From Polycladomyces zharkentensis (GTDB lineage Bacteria > Bacillota > Bacilli > Thermoactinomycetales > JIR-001): a stretch of 64,000 nt of DNA. Below are positions 38,952-47,721 of the stretch, piece by piece; within the stretch, counting starts at the first letter, position 1; every line of letters begins with the position of its first letter. The stretch is from assembly GCF_016938855.1 (NCBI RefSeq), contig NZ_JAFHAP010000001.1, positions 23,501-87,500 of the forward strand, written 5' to 3'. Under the pieces are notes generated by a model. It searched no databases and was not told the origin of the DNA. It saw only the letters and a list, made by a program, of their open reading frames with translations. Position numbers and translations under genes: made by a program.

Positions 38952-40133
38952 ATGAAACGGATCGTCGGAATGTTGGTCCTCATGTTATCGCTTATGATCA
39001 GCACCGGGTGTTCCGGCCTCCTGTCCGCCGGTTCCCCTCAGGAAGCGGTGCAGAAAAAGAAACCCGCCGGGCCGGAAGAGTTCAAAGCAGCGACAACCGT
39101 GGAGGGGATGCTGAGAGAGGGGCCGGGGAAATACGCGGGCAACAAATACGACAAAGCAAAGGTACAGGCGGAACTGGACAAGTTTCCGAAAGGTCTCTCC
39201 GCCCGTGAGGTATATAACCGCTTGATCTATTACCTGGCGGAGGATTACAAGCCCATCCTGAAAAAGGTGGAGGAGTTCAACCCGGCGGTGCCCACCGACG
39301 CCAAAATGCCGGCGTCCGACATCAACAAGGATGTCAAGGTGCAGAACATGAATGTGGAAATCCTGCTGGACTCCAGCGGAAGCATGGCGGAAAAGACGGA
39401 CGGGGCACAGCGGATGGAACTGGCCAAACAGGCCATTCGCGATTTCGTCTCCTCCCTGCCGAAAGGGGCGCGGGTCTCCCTTCGGGTATACGGGCACAAG
39501 GGGACCAACAGTCCAAAGGACAAGGCGCTCTCCTGCAAGAGCAGTGAACTGGCCTACCCGTTGTCGGAATATGATGCAGGCAAATTCAACCGGGCATTGG
39601 ACAGCTTCAAGCCGGGCGGATGGACGCCTTTGGCCGCTTCCATCCAAGCCGCTCAAATGGATCTGGAAAAAGAAGCGGGGAAAGACACGCAAAATATCGT
39701 CTATGTCGTCAGTGACGGCGTGGAAACCTGCGGCGGCGATCCGGTGAAGGCCGCCCAGTCGTTGTATCAATCCGACATCCAGGCGGTGGTCAACATCATC
39801 GGATTCGACGTGGATGACGCGGGGCAGCAAGCCCTGCAAAAAGTGGCGGAAGCAGGCGGCGGGACCTACCGAACCGTTCGTACCAAAGAGGATCTGAAAG
39901 CGGAACTGGAACGGCGGTACAAGGAGCTGCGGCAGGAGTGGGAAATCTACGAAAGCCAAGTGAGATGGGACATGCTCTTTAACAGGATCGACAAGCAGGA
40001 TGAGGCTGACCGGATCATCGGATTGCCCGACGGACTGTTTCGAAATACTTGGCGTAAAGAAGATGAACATCTACGTGCCGCCCGGGATTACCTGGAGGAA
40101 AAAGGGATTATCGACTCATCACACCTCAGTTGA
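38952..40133 (+). CDS. VWA-domain lipoprotein, C-terminus frameshifted
   Basis: A 393-residue lipoprotein with a lipobox cysteine in LMISTGC (about residue 20) and a von Willebrand factor A domain over about residues 130-310. The MIDAS motif DSSGSM is intact, followed by RVYGHKGT and VVSDGVETCGGDP. It resembles B. subtilis YwmC/YwmD-type proteins and is a paralog of the gene at 56077. The frame ends early at SSHLS; the paralog continues with a charged helical tail, and the matching tail is found here in the +1 frame. The gene is therefore probably frameshifted or recoded near 40120. Ligand unknown. Confidence 0.85.
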   Translation: MKRIVGMLVLMLSLMISTGCSGLLSAGSPQEAVQKKKPAGPEEFKAATTVEGMLREGPGKYAGNKYDKAKVQAELDKFPKGLSAREVYNRLIYYLAEDYKPILKKVEEFNPAVPTDAKMPASDINKDVKVQNMNVEILLDSSGSMAEKTDGAQRMELAKQAIRDFVSSLPKGARVSLRVYGHKGTNSPKDKALSCKSSELAYPLSEYDAGKFNRALDSFKPGGWTPLAASIQAAQMDLEKEAGKDTQNIVYVVSDGVETCGGDPVKAAQSLYQSDIQAVVNIIGFDVDDAGQQALQKVAEAGGGTYRTVRTKEDLKAELERRYKELRQEWEIYESQVRWDMLFNRIDKQDEADRIIGLPDGLFRNTWRKEDEHLRAARDYLEEKGIIDSSHLS

Positions 40134-40305
40134 GGTCGGCAAACTGATCCAAGACCGGAAATCGAAGCTGGAACATTACCGCTCCGAGGAACGGAAGCGT
40201 CTGTTCAAGGAAATTGATGCCTTCCAAAAACGGATGGAAGATATGGCGAAACGTCGGAGGCAACAGGCGGAAGAGAAAATCAATCAAAATCTGGGCAAAC
40301 ATTGA
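40116..40305 (+). other. Out-of-frame C-terminal tail of the VWA lipoprotein
   Basis: In the frame shifted by one base, EVGKLIQDRKSKLEHYR...KEIDAFQKRMEDMAKRRRQQ aligns in character and position with the tail of the paralog (KKLDKRREKLKEYQ...). It ends at a stop just before a strong terminator. No classical slippery sequence is seen; an A5 run (GGAAAAAGGG) lies just upstream. Confidence 0.7.
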
Positions 40306-40315
40306 CGAAGACACC

Positions 40316-40351
40316 AAAACCGGAGACCAAAACCGCTGGCCTCCGGTTTTT
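40316..40351 (+). terminator. Terminator after the VWA lipoprotein
   Basis: AAAACCGGAG...CTCCGGTTTTT with a 15-base loop, starting ten bases after the out-of-frame tail stop. Its location argues that the ancestral gene ended at 40305, not at 40133. Confidence 0.8.
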
Positions 40352-40584
40352 AGTACATTTTTCGGGTTCATCCCCGATCTCTTCTCCTTCCACCAACTGG
40401 GCCGCGTTTATTTCCTGCGTCTGATTGGAAAAGGAACTCGGACAGAGGATAAGATGCCCATCCCATGTTACTTGGAAAATGCCCACGTGTTGATGGAACA
40501 GATCAGAAGCCTTTGTTTCGCCTTCCAATTTGGAACTCCGTCGGTATGAACTTTTTTGCCTTATTTCCATCGATTAGACCAAAT

Positions 40585-41343
40585 TCAATACACCCAATCC
40601 CTTCTCCCCCACAGTACGTAAGTCATACTGCATGAGAAGAGCAAACAAGCCGCCAGCAACGCCAAAACCGATGATGTCCCCAAGCCACCCATCAGCTTGA
40701 ACACCGACTCCCCGGTCTTCAGAAAAAATACCATCTGACGGGAAACGTACACAGCACCGACCAAAAATGCAATCAATCCGAAGAAAGCAACAATCGTATT
40801 GGGGAGAACGGAGCTCAGCAATCCGCCGACCCCCAGCAACGCCAGAAAAATAAGGGCATGCCAGCCGTAAAACAGCAGGACAAATCCGTACCCTTCCGCC
40901 TCCGGCCGGTTGAAAAACGGTACGGTTTCCACATGGGGAAACAACGCCGCTCCCGCCAACAATCCATACAGAAGAATCATGGCCAGCATCGCTCCGATCA
41001 CTGCCGCCTGACTGACCCACTTGGCCGTCAACAACTGCCAACGTGCATATGGACGAATCAGGACCAACCGATAGGCGCCGGATGTATATTCTCCATTGAA
41101 ACTGTCTGCCACCATCATCGGGATCAGGATCAAGGAAAGAACAAATGAAATCTCTTTCAACAGGAACACGGAAAAATTGACGGAATTGAGCCGGGTTGTA
41201 TGCAGCGGATCATAAAATCCGATCCCGCCGCGCTGCAACCAAAACGTCATGAATACCAGCAACAATCCCAGAATCCCGAACGATACCGCCGTTTTCTTCC
41301 TGCTCCAAATGCGTTCCAACTCGGAAACCACCAAATCCTTCAC
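40585..41343 (-). CDS. ABC-2 type transporter permease B
   Basis: A 252-residue membrane protein with about six hydrophobic segments, beginning VKDLVVSELERIWSRKK, with an ABC-2 permease pattern (NGEYTSGAYRLVLIRPYARWQ). The start is GTG at 41343 with AGGGGGG upstream. With the preceding permease it would form a heterodimeric channel for the ATPase at 42181. The cargo is unknown; antibiotic, peptide or lipid export are the usual roles. Confidence 0.78.
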   Translation of the reverse strand: MKDLVVSELERIWSRKKTAVSFGILGLLLVFMTFWLQRGGIGFYDPLHTTRLNSVNFSVFLLKEISFVLSLILIPMMVADSFNGEYTSGAYRLVLIRPYARWQLLTAKWVSQAAVIGAMLAMILLYGLLAGAALFPHVETVPFFNRPEAEGYGFVLLFYGWHALIFLALLGVGGLLSSVLPNTIVAFFGLIAFLVGAVYVSRQMVFFLKTGESVFKLMGGLGTSSVLALLAACLLFSCSMTYVLWGRRDWVY

Positions 41344-41356
41344 CAATCCATCCCCC

Positions 41357-42184
41357 CTAAAAAAATCGGTCTTGGCGGGTGAAGATCCCATAAGCCATCA
41401 CAGTGAAAAACACGCCGTAAACGGCCATTATGGCGAAATTCCATCCGACGAAATCCGGTTTTTCCGCCAACATGCGGGCGATCCCCTGATATTGAATGTG
41501 GGTCAGGGAAAGGAAAAACCACTTGGGCGAAAGAGGAGGGTTCAACCCCCTCGTAAACACAAACAACACATAGGGATAAGCGATGGAGATCATCAGAAAG
41601 CCGACAGACAATCCCATGGCCGTAGTAGTCGTGCTGCTGATGACGGCGAAAAACATCATCACTGCCGAGATGACGACCAGGGTCGCAAAGGCGATCAGAT
41701 AATACCGGATATGATAGGAAAAGGCTTGCCCGCTGGAAGCCCATCCCGCATGCAGAAAGAGGCGGGTCCGGCCAGTGAAAGGGAACATCCAGGCACCGAT
41801 CAGATAACTCTCCAGAAAATAAGCCACCTGAAACAGCCCCACCGTCCCCATCACAGCCAACCATTTAGCAAAAAAGATTTGACGAAAAGAACAGGCACGC
41901 AATATGATCAATCGAAGCTGTCCGGTCCCGTACTCTTCGGTGATCGAAAAGACCAGCAACATCAACACAACCACGTTAAAAAAGGTGATCAACTGCTCTG
42001 CCAGAGCCATGGTCGGAAAATTGTCCATCACGGTGAACTCGGGGCTGGAGGGAGAAAGATGCGCATTCTTCCCCAAGTAATACTTTCCTGTCACCCACAA
42101 TACCAACGGAATCGAAAAGAAAAGGATCCAAGTGATCCGTCTGCTCCATAACCGTTCCCACTCACTGATCCACAACCGAATCAT
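41357..42184 (-). CDS. ABC-2 type transporter permease A
   Basis: A 275-residue membrane protein beginning MIRLWISEWERLWSRRITWIL, with six hydrophobic segments and the ABC-2 motif ITEEYGTGQLRLIILRACSFRQIFFAKW. The N-terminal SEWERLWSRR parallels SELERIWSRK of the next gene, so the two permeases are homologous. It overlaps the ATPase gene by four bases (ATGA), indicating translational coupling. Confidence 0.8.
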   Translation of the reverse strand: MIRLWISEWERLWSRRITWILFFSIPLVLWVTGKYYLGKNAHLSPSSPEFTVMDNFPTMALAEQLITFFNVVVLMLLVFSITEEYGTGQLRLIILRACSFRQIFFAKWLAVMGTVGLFQVAYFLESYLIGAWMFPFTGRTRLFLHAGWASSGQAFSYHIRYYLIAFATLVVISAVMMFFAVISSTTTTAMGLSVGFLMISIAYPYVLFVFTRGLNPPLSPKWFFLSLTHIQYQGIARMLAEKPDFVGWNFAIMAVYGVFFTVMAYGIFTRQDRFF

Positions 42185-43089
42185 GATGACACCAACTCGA
42201 TAAAAATGTCTTCCAATTTCTTTTGTTTCTTTTCGATTCCCGATACCTGCACATTGTGTTGCATCAGCAACCGGTTGATCTCACCCACTTCTTCTTCTCC
42301 GGCTTGTACTTCCAATTTGGTGGACGACAGCTTTTTCACTGTCACTTTCCCGGCCAAAACTGCCAATGCCCGATCCACTTGTCGTACCGTGAATACCCAC
42401 ACATCGTTTCTGGACAATCCCTCCATTCTTCCCTGCCAAATCAAGCGCCCCTTTTGAATGACCACCAACCGATTGCACATCTGTTCCAACTCATCCAGCA
42501 GGTGACTTGATATAAAAAACGTCAACCCTTGTTGATCACGCAGTCGGATGATGAGTTCACGCAATTCCCTCATTCCCATGGGATCCAGTCCGTTGGCCGG
42601 TTCATCCAAGATGACGACCTTCGGTTTCCCCAACAGCGCTTGTGCGATTCCCAACCGCTGTTTCATACCCAGTGAGTAGGTCTTCACTTTCTGATCGGCC
42701 GCTTCCGTCAGCCCGACTGTCTGCAACACTTCCTCCACCCGGCGCTTTCGTTCCCCTGCCGGAAGGTTGGGATGTAAACGGGCCAGATTGAGCAAATTTT
42801 TTCTTCCCGTCATGTAAGGGAAAAAAATCGGTGATTCCACGATGGCGCCTAGCTCCAGCAACGCTTTTCGCCGATGTTGGCGAACATCGATCCCATTCAC
42901 CCGCAATTCTCCAGCTGTCGGTGAGATCAGTCCTGTCAACAAGCGGATCATCGTTGTTTTTCCCGCGCCGTTCGGACCCAGAAGGCCGCAGATATCGCCT
43001 TGGTACACCTCGAAGGAAACGTGGTCGATCAGTTTCCTGCCCCGGACGATTTTGGATACGTTGCAAGCTTCCAGCATTTTTACGGACAC
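42181..43089 (-). CDS. ABC transporter ATP-binding protein (exporter type)
   Basis: A 302-residue ATPase with Walker A GPNGAGKTT, signature YSLGMKQRLGIAQAL, Walker B VVILDEPANGLDPMG and a C-terminal extension of about 80 residues, as in BcrA/YtrB-like exporters. The GTG at 43089 has GGAGGT eight bases upstream; an internal ATG (MLEACNV) is an alternative. It is the first gene of a three-gene operon with the two permeases. No sensor kinase or peptide gene is adjacent. Confidence 0.88.
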   Translation of the reverse strand: MSVKMLEACNVSKIVRGRKLIDHVSFEVYQGDICGLLGPNGAGKTTMIRLLTGLISPTAGELRVNGIDVRQHRRKALLELGAIVESPIFFPYMTGRKNLLNLARLHPNLPAGERKRRVEEVLQTVGLTEAADQKVKTYSLGMKQRLGIAQALLGKPKVVILDEPANGLDPMGMRELRELIIRLRDQQGLTFFISSHLLDELEQMCNRLVVIQKGRLIWQGRMEGLSRNDVWVFTVRQVDRALAVLAGKVTVKKLSSTKLEVQAGEEEVGEINRLLMQHNVQVSGIEKKQKKLEDIFIELVSS

Positions 43090-43212
43090 CCCCGGCCACC
43101 TCCCGTTTTTTGTTCCACGCCCATTGTATCTGTAGCCCAGCAGGTCTTCCCATCGATTTGTCTTACAACGGGACCGGTGGGAGTGACATTTTTGTAAGGA
43201 TCAAAATCAACA

Positions 43213-43244
43213 AACACCCCAGCGATAAGAGACGTTGGGGTGTT
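43213..43244 (-). terminator. Hairpin between divergent genes
   Basis: AACACCCC...GGGGTGTT with further AACG/CGCT partial pairing. TGTTGATTTTGATC follows on the minus strand. No gene ends here now, so it may be a relic. The rest of 43090-43376 shows nothing else clear. Confidence 0.35.
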
Positions 43245-43376
43245 CCGATCACTGTATGTAACTGATGTAACTGGTGAACCCCGCTCAAGGGAAAGCCCTC
43301 ACAGCTGTTTTTCCGTGATGAAACCGTTCCAATTGTGGGTATGATAACGATAAATCCTTGTTTCAGGAGGGATAAA

Positions 43377-43859
43377 ATGCCTAAATTAATCGTCCTGATG
43401 GGCCTTCCCGGCTCAGGGAAAAGTACTTATGCCAATCGATTCGATCACTGTGTGGTATTGTCCAGTGATGCGATCAGAAAGGAGTTATTCAATGATGTAC
43501 AGTATCAGGGAAATAATGCGTTAGTGTTTGATACCCTTTACGGAAGAGCAAAAGAATATTTGGAACACGGTTATGATGTTGTCATTGACTCCACCCATCT
43601 TGAAGCGCATAGGAGACTTCAAGTGATCGATATGTTTCGTGAATATGAAAAAGAAATCCATGTCATCCATACGCCCGTTGACGAGTGCAAAAGACGAAAT
43701 CGAGAACGTGAAAGAATCGTCCCGGAAAATGTGATTGACCAAATGGCGAAGAAAATGGAATATCCCACTTACGAGGAAGGATGGTCGAAAATTGTGAATG
43801 TGAATCCTGTACACAGCGTTGCTGTAGAACCGCAGGATGGGGTAACGACACACCCCTGA
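43377..43859 (+). CDS. P-loop kinase (polynucleotide-kinase-like), C-terminus replaced by IS sequence
   Basis: A 160-residue P-loop protein, MPKLIVLMGLPGSGKSTYANRF, with LSSDAIRKELF, VVIDSTHLEAHRR, and a lid-like RNRERERIVP. This is the pattern of the Pnkp/zeta-toxin-like AAA_33 kinase group acting on nucleotides or small molecules. The start at 43377 has AGGAGGGAT upstream. The last 15 or so residues (from about HSVAVEPQDG) are encoded within an IS200/IS605 right end whose TGA is now the stop, so the native C-terminus has been lost or altered. AT-rich relative to its neighbours. Confidence 0.75.
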   Translation: MPKLIVLMGLPGSGKSTYANRFDHCVVLSSDAIRKELFNDVQYQGNNALVFDTLYGRAKEYLEHGYDVVIDSTHLEAHRRLQVIDMFREYEKEIHVIHTPVDECKRRNRERERIVPENVIDQMAKKMEYPTYEEGWSKIVNVNPVHSVAVEPQDGVTTHP

Positions 43860-43938
43860 ACCTGGACGTTGTCCGAAGCGGAAACGGACTGCGGACGCCA
43901 ATGACCCAGGAATCCCACGTCTTCAGCCGTGTGGATCG
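43808..43938 (+). mobile_element. Solo right end of an IS200/IS605-type element (family 2)
   Basis: The sequence from GTACACAGCGTTG to GTGTGGATCGTCAA matches 50803-50938 nearly throughout: GCGGAAACGGACTGCGGACG is identical, followed by the hairpin CCCACGTCTTCAGCCGTGTGG and TCAA. This has the form of a TnpB right end and omega-RNA 3-prime end. The left part of the element is missing. It overlaps the 3-prime end of the kinase gene. Confidence 0.75.
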
Positions 43939-43993
43939 TCAACGGATCTACCCCAAGAAAAACCGATTCGCATTTCAACACAGGCGTCGTAAT

Positions 43994-45235
43994 CTATTCG
44001 GCAACGTCTGTAACCGATGATTTTTCCTCGACATCATATTGATAATCCTTTAGTTGCGGATGAAGGAAAACGATGAAAAACGTAACCCCGTACAAAACTG
44101 CGGCGAGAATATATATGGATTGAATATCCATTCGATCCGCTGCCCACCCCATGATCAGATAAGTCATTCCCCACCAGGGAGTCAAAATGGCATTCCTTGC
44201 CGCCATTACATTTGCTCGTTCCCTGGGAGTGATGACGTCTTGGAGGACCGTCTCTTGGCAGATCTCTCTGGCTTGATAGATCGGCCCCATCAAAATACAC
44301 AAGACCAAAGCCAAAATCGCATTGGTATTGATGGCAAACAAAAAGGTTAACAGGGCCATGGATAGTGCACTGAAACCAATCATCAAACCCATCCGTTTCT
44401 CCAAATGCCTGGTCATCATCATGACCATGAAACTCCCCGCCATTCCCCCAATCCAATAGGCAGCGTTGATAAATCCCCACCATTCGCTTCCCTTTTTCAA
44501 AATCTCATAAGTAAAAGCCAATATGAAGGCACTGCTCCATATCACATTCGCCAATGCTTCGATCATGTCCATCAATGTTAAATTTCGGATCACCCCAACT
44601 TTTATCATTATTTGCCAAGCAGGTTCCGGCTTGCCGGATTTTTCCCCTTTGTATGAATGATCCAGTCGAATCAGGCGGACGCATACCCCCGACAGAAAGA
44701 AAGATATGGAAATCATGAGAATAACAGAGTAAAACGGAAGAAGCGCAGCAATAATCCCACCCAATCCCCATCCCGCAATTAAAAACAGCTGATGGATCAC
44801 ATTGAGCGTTCCAGCTGCTTTCATATATTCCTTTTTCGATACGACCAATGGGAGTAAAGCGAAACGAGCCGGTTGATACCACGCACCGATGGCCGCAACG
44901 AAAAACAGCGGGATCAATACCAATAAGGGGCGAATGTCAGACAGTAAAATCCCCAGAATGATTGTGAAGCCCGCCTGAACCCATCCGATCCCATGCAGCA
45001 GATGAACCAACGAATATCGATGAATGTGATACGATCCAAGGACTCCGCCAACAAAGGACCCAAAAGCCATCACAGCCAATACCAAAGACGAACCAAATAC
45101 GGAGTCCGTGTGTTGGTACACTTTTACCATCACGATCACTTGGAGCAGGACGACCGCGAGAGATTGGAGCGTCTGGGATAACCAAAGCTTCACAAAGTGA
45201 GGCTGTCGAAATAAATCCCGCAGCGTGATGTTCAT
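43994..45235 (-). CDS. MFS transporter
   Basis: A 413-residue protein with about 12 hydrophobic segments, MNITLRDLFRQPHFVKLWLSQTLQ..., of the major facilitator superfamily and close in layout to MFS_3 / multidrug or siderophore exporters. The conserved loop-2/3 region is degenerate and the substrate cannot be predicted. AT-rich compared with the bulk of the window. It stands alone, convergent with the kinase remnant, with its stop near the family-2 right end. Confidence 0.85.
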   Translation of the reverse strand: MNITLRDLFRQPHFVKLWLSQTLQSLAVVLLQVIVMVKVYQHTDSVFGSSLVLAVMAFGSFVGGVLGSYHIHRYSLVHLLHGIGWVQAGFTIILGILLSDIRPLLVLIPLFFVAAIGAWYQPARFALLPLVVSKKEYMKAAGTLNVIHQLFLIAGWGLGGIIAALLPFYSVILMISISFFLSGVCVRLIRLDHSYKGEKSGKPEPAWQIMIKVGVIRNLTLMDMIEALANVIWSSAFILAFTYEILKKGSEWWGFINAAYWIGGMAGSFMVMMMTRHLEKRMGLMIGFSALSMALLTFLFAINTNAILALVLCILMGPIYQAREICQETVLQDVITPRERANVMAARNAILTPWWGMTYLIMGWAADRMDIQSIYILAAVLYGVTFFIVFLHPQLKDYQYDVEEKSSVTDVAE

Positions 45236-45715
45236 GTTTCAGGCTCCTTTCCGGTGATCAAATCAACACCACACCTCTTTGCGATCACATGATAGGTGCA
45301 AGATATCGTGGGATCAACTCGACACGTCAGTCACTGTGGTTTGGAAATCTCCGTTGGAAAGGTTGGTGGCGATTGCTGCGGATGGTTGGGGAGACGGTAC
45401 GGATGATCTTGGAGGGATGCCGTTTGTTGTTTGTGAGTAACAAATTCTCCGTAGGAATTGATCGTGTTCATTTTGTGGACAACACCGACAAGAAGGACGA
45501 AAGACTAAGAACCCAAGCATTTTCTCATGACTTTTCCCCTTTTTATGTATTTTTAATTTATAATGTTGATTATATTTAGTAAATAACTCGAAATCAACAG
45601 CGAAATCATCACAAATCCGACAATTGAACGTCTCACTTTCTCAAAAGATCGCCAGCAAAATCGGTACCCAAACGAGTGATTCCATACTGATCACATCATC
45701 GTGTGCTTTAACGTG
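45236..45715. other. Intergenic region without recognisable gene
   Basis: Contains the upstream region of the MFS gene and a very AT-rich stretch near 45540-45590. Short open frames on both strands show no ribosome binding site or family resemblance. Confidence 0.5.
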
Positions 45716-45719
45716 TTAT

Positions 45720-45867
45720 CAAGAGCGAGCGGGAAAACCCAGCCCTGGGATGAAAGCGATCGTCGGACCCGGAAGGGTTTCCGCTCTCACAAGTTCGACA
45801 GTTCTCCCTTCTGATCCATACCGGTAGCAATCCTGTATAATACAAGATAAGACCATACAAAGAGTTG
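45720..45867 (+). mobile_element. Left end of IS200/IS605 family 1, copy D
   Basis: CAAGAGCGAGCGGGAAAACC, then CCCTGGGATGAAAGCGATCGTCGG, follows TTAT at 45716-45719. The leader ACAAGATAAGACCATACAAAGAGTTGATCATGGTGATG is shared with copy A and leads to the tnpB fragment. Confidence 0.8.
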
Positions 45868-46200
45868 ATCATGGTGATGGGAAACTAGAAATTCAGGCTG
45901 AAACCAACGAAAGAGCAAATCAAGAAGATGAAATGGACACTGGGCATGTGCCGCGAGGTTTACCATTTCATGGCGGAACAACGAAAGTTCGCCTGCAAAA
46001 GACGCGGTATGACGTTGAACGATCACAAGGAAGCAGAACTCCCCAAACTCAAGCAGGAGATCCCGGAGTTCAAACAGATCCATTCTCAGGTTCTTCAAGA
46101 CGCAGACAAACGATGGGACAAAGCACTTCAAGCGTTTTTCGGTAGCCAATGTGGGGAACGGACGTGGGACGAACGTTCCCCAAATCGAATGCAGAAATGA
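45868..46200 (+). pseudogene. tnpB: tnpB 5-prime fragment (family 1, copy D)
   Basis: KFRLKPTKEQIKKMKWTLG...CREVYHFMAEQRKFACKRRGM, then KQIHSQVLQDADKRWDKALQAFF, is the N-terminal quarter of a TnpB protein. A TAG falls at codon 4 (compare the intact TGC in copy A), and similarity ends near 46145, well before the RuvC nuclease residues. It is non-functional. The plus-strand fragment runs up to the ribosome binding site of the next gene. Confidence 0.88.
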
Positions 46201-46210
46201 GGGAGGAAAG

Positions 46211-47221
46211 ATGAAAGCAATCGTTCTCAGAGAATTTGGCGGTCCGGAACAACTGCGATTCGAGGTGGTGCCGGACCCGACGCCCGGTCGGGGAGAGGTG
46301 GTCGTCCGTCTGAAAGCCGCGGCCCTCAACCGAAGGGATTATTTCATCACCATCAACCAGTATCCCGGGATTCGACTCCCGGCAATCCCCGGTTCCGATG
46401 GTGCGGGGATCGTGGCCGCCGTCGGTGAAGGAGTGGACAACGTCGCCGTCGGCAGTGAAGTGGTGATCAATCCCACCTTGAACTGGGGGGACAACCCGCG
46501 GGTTCAGGGACCGGATTTTCACATTTTGGGCGTTCCCACTGACGGAACCTATGCGCAGCTGGTGAAAGTTCCAGCGGAGAACGTCTATCCGAAACCGGAA
46601 TACCTCACTTGGGAAGAGGCCGCGGCTCTTCCGCTGGCAGCGCTTACTGCTTACCGGGCGCTCATCACCCGCGGGCGGCTTCAGCCGGGCGAGACGGTTT
46701 TTATTCCGGGAATCGGCGGCGGTGTCGCCACCTTTCTGCTCCAAATCGCTGTAGCCGCCGGAGCTCGGGTGTTTGTCTCCTCACGTAGCGACGAAAAAAT
46801 CGAACGAGCACTTCAGCTGGGAGCATCCGGCGGGGTGAATGTCAACTCGGAGAAGTGGGTGAAGGAACTGCAAGAGCGGATGGAGGGACAGGCCGATCTT
46901 TGCGTGGACAGCGTCGGCGGGGACACCTTTTCCCAGCTCATCCGGATTGCCAAGCCGGGCGGACGCATCGTCACCTTCGGAGCGACCCGCGGACCGGTCC
47001 CCAACCTGGTCATGCCGCTCATCTTCCTGAAGCAACTGGATATCCTCGGCAGCACCATGGGGAATGCCGAGGAGTTCGAACAAATGCTGTCCTTCTTCAA
47101 AAAGCACGAAATCCGGCCGGTGATCGATCGTTCGTACCCATTGGAGCAGGTGAGCGAAGCAGTGAAGCGGATGCAAGCGGGAGATCAGTTCGGGAAAATC
47201 CTGCTGGAAATTCCCGAGTAA
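46211..47221 (+). CDS. Zinc-less medium-chain alcohol dehydrogenase / quinone oxidoreductase
   Basis: A 336-residue MDR-family NAD(P)H-dependent oxidoreductase: MKAIVLREFGGPEQLRFEVV, GSDGAGIVAAVGEGV, a Rossmann domain with FIPGIGGGVATFLLQIA, and a C-terminal GDQFGKILLEI. The structural-zinc cysteine cluster is absent, which points to the quinone-oxidoreductase or YogA-like branch. The ATG at 46211 has GGGAGGAAAG just upstream; the open frame before it is tnpB debris. Substrate unknown. A strong terminator follows. Confidence 0.85.
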   Translation: MKAIVLREFGGPEQLRFEVVPDPTPGRGEVVVRLKAAALNRRDYFITINQYPGIRLPAIPGSDGAGIVAAVGEGVDNVAVGSEVVINPTLNWGDNPRVQGPDFHILGVPTDGTYAQLVKVPAENVYPKPEYLTWEEAAALPLAALTAYRALITRGRLQPGETVFIPGIGGGVATFLLQIAVAAGARVFVSSRSDEKIERALQLGASGGVNVNSEKWVKELQERMEGQADLCVDSVGGDTFSQLIRIAKPGGRIVTFGATRGPVPNLVMPLIFLKQLDILGSTMGNAEEFEQMLSFFKKHEIRPVIDRSYPLEQVSEAVKRMQAGDQFGKILLEIPE

Positions 47222-47252
47222 TCGTTCCAACGGTTGATTTCGAGTTTGGATC

Positions 47253-47275
47253 GCCCCCTTTTCGGGGGCCTTTTA
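47253..47275 (+). terminator. Terminator after the oxidoreductase gene
   Basis: GCCCCC-TTTTC-GGGGGC followed by CTTTTAT, 31 bases after the stop codon. Confidence 0.85.
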
Positions 47276-47536
47276 TATCCAATCTTTTTCCGGCAATGAT
47301 CCTGATTTCCAACCAAAAACGGCTCTGAATCCTGATCACGGTCGATGGAAATCCCCGCAGAGCCCGGAACGCGCGTCTCTGGCCCTCTTCTTTGTAAGAG
47401 ATGTGCCGTTTTTAAACGCTGTTTTCACTTGATCCACTTTACGGAAAAAGAGAGCTCCTAATCTTTCCATCCCCTCCCTCTTATGGACAAAAACGATGTC
47501 CTTTCGTATAATGAAGCCCGAACCAATCGAATATTC

Positions 47537-47624
47537 AAGGGGAGCTGGATAATGGCCGGCTGAGAAAGTGTACCGATACACTGACCCTAAGAACCTGATC
47601 CGGGTAATTCCGGCGTAGGGAAAT
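47537..47624 (+). ncRNA. TPP riboswitch (THI element)
   Basis: Contains the THI-box core: GGGGAGCTGGATAATGGC, GGCTGAGAAAG, ACCCTAAGAACCTGATC, CGGGTAATTCCGGCGTAGGGAA. These form the pyrimidine- and pyrophosphate-sensing helices of the thiamine pyrophosphate aptamer. It lies about 100 bases before the HMP-binding protein gene, with a hairpin in between, so TPP should repress the operon. Confidence 0.97.
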
Positions 47625-47654
47625 GATGAATATCGTTCTCTTTCTGTGCATATC

Positions 47655-47683
47655 AGCGCCTCCGGATCAGGGAGGCGCTTACT
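47655..47683 (+). terminator. Riboswitch expression-platform hairpin
   Basis: AGCGCCTCC-GGATCAG-GGAGGCGCT followed by TACTTTA. It sits between the TPP aptamer and the first gene and is the probable TPP-dependent terminator. Confidence 0.75.
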
Positions 47684-47721
47684 TTATGGATCGATTTCTT
47701 TTTGAAAGGTGGAATCCATCA

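Noticed and set aside
45289..45579. Plus-strand 96-residue ORF upstream of the MFS gene
   Set aside because: No ribosome binding site, mixed composition and no recognisable motif; overlaps the MFS promoter region.
47336..47581. Minus-strand ORF of 81 residues
   Set aside because: It is antisense to the TPP riboswitch and has no ribosome binding site or family resemblance.
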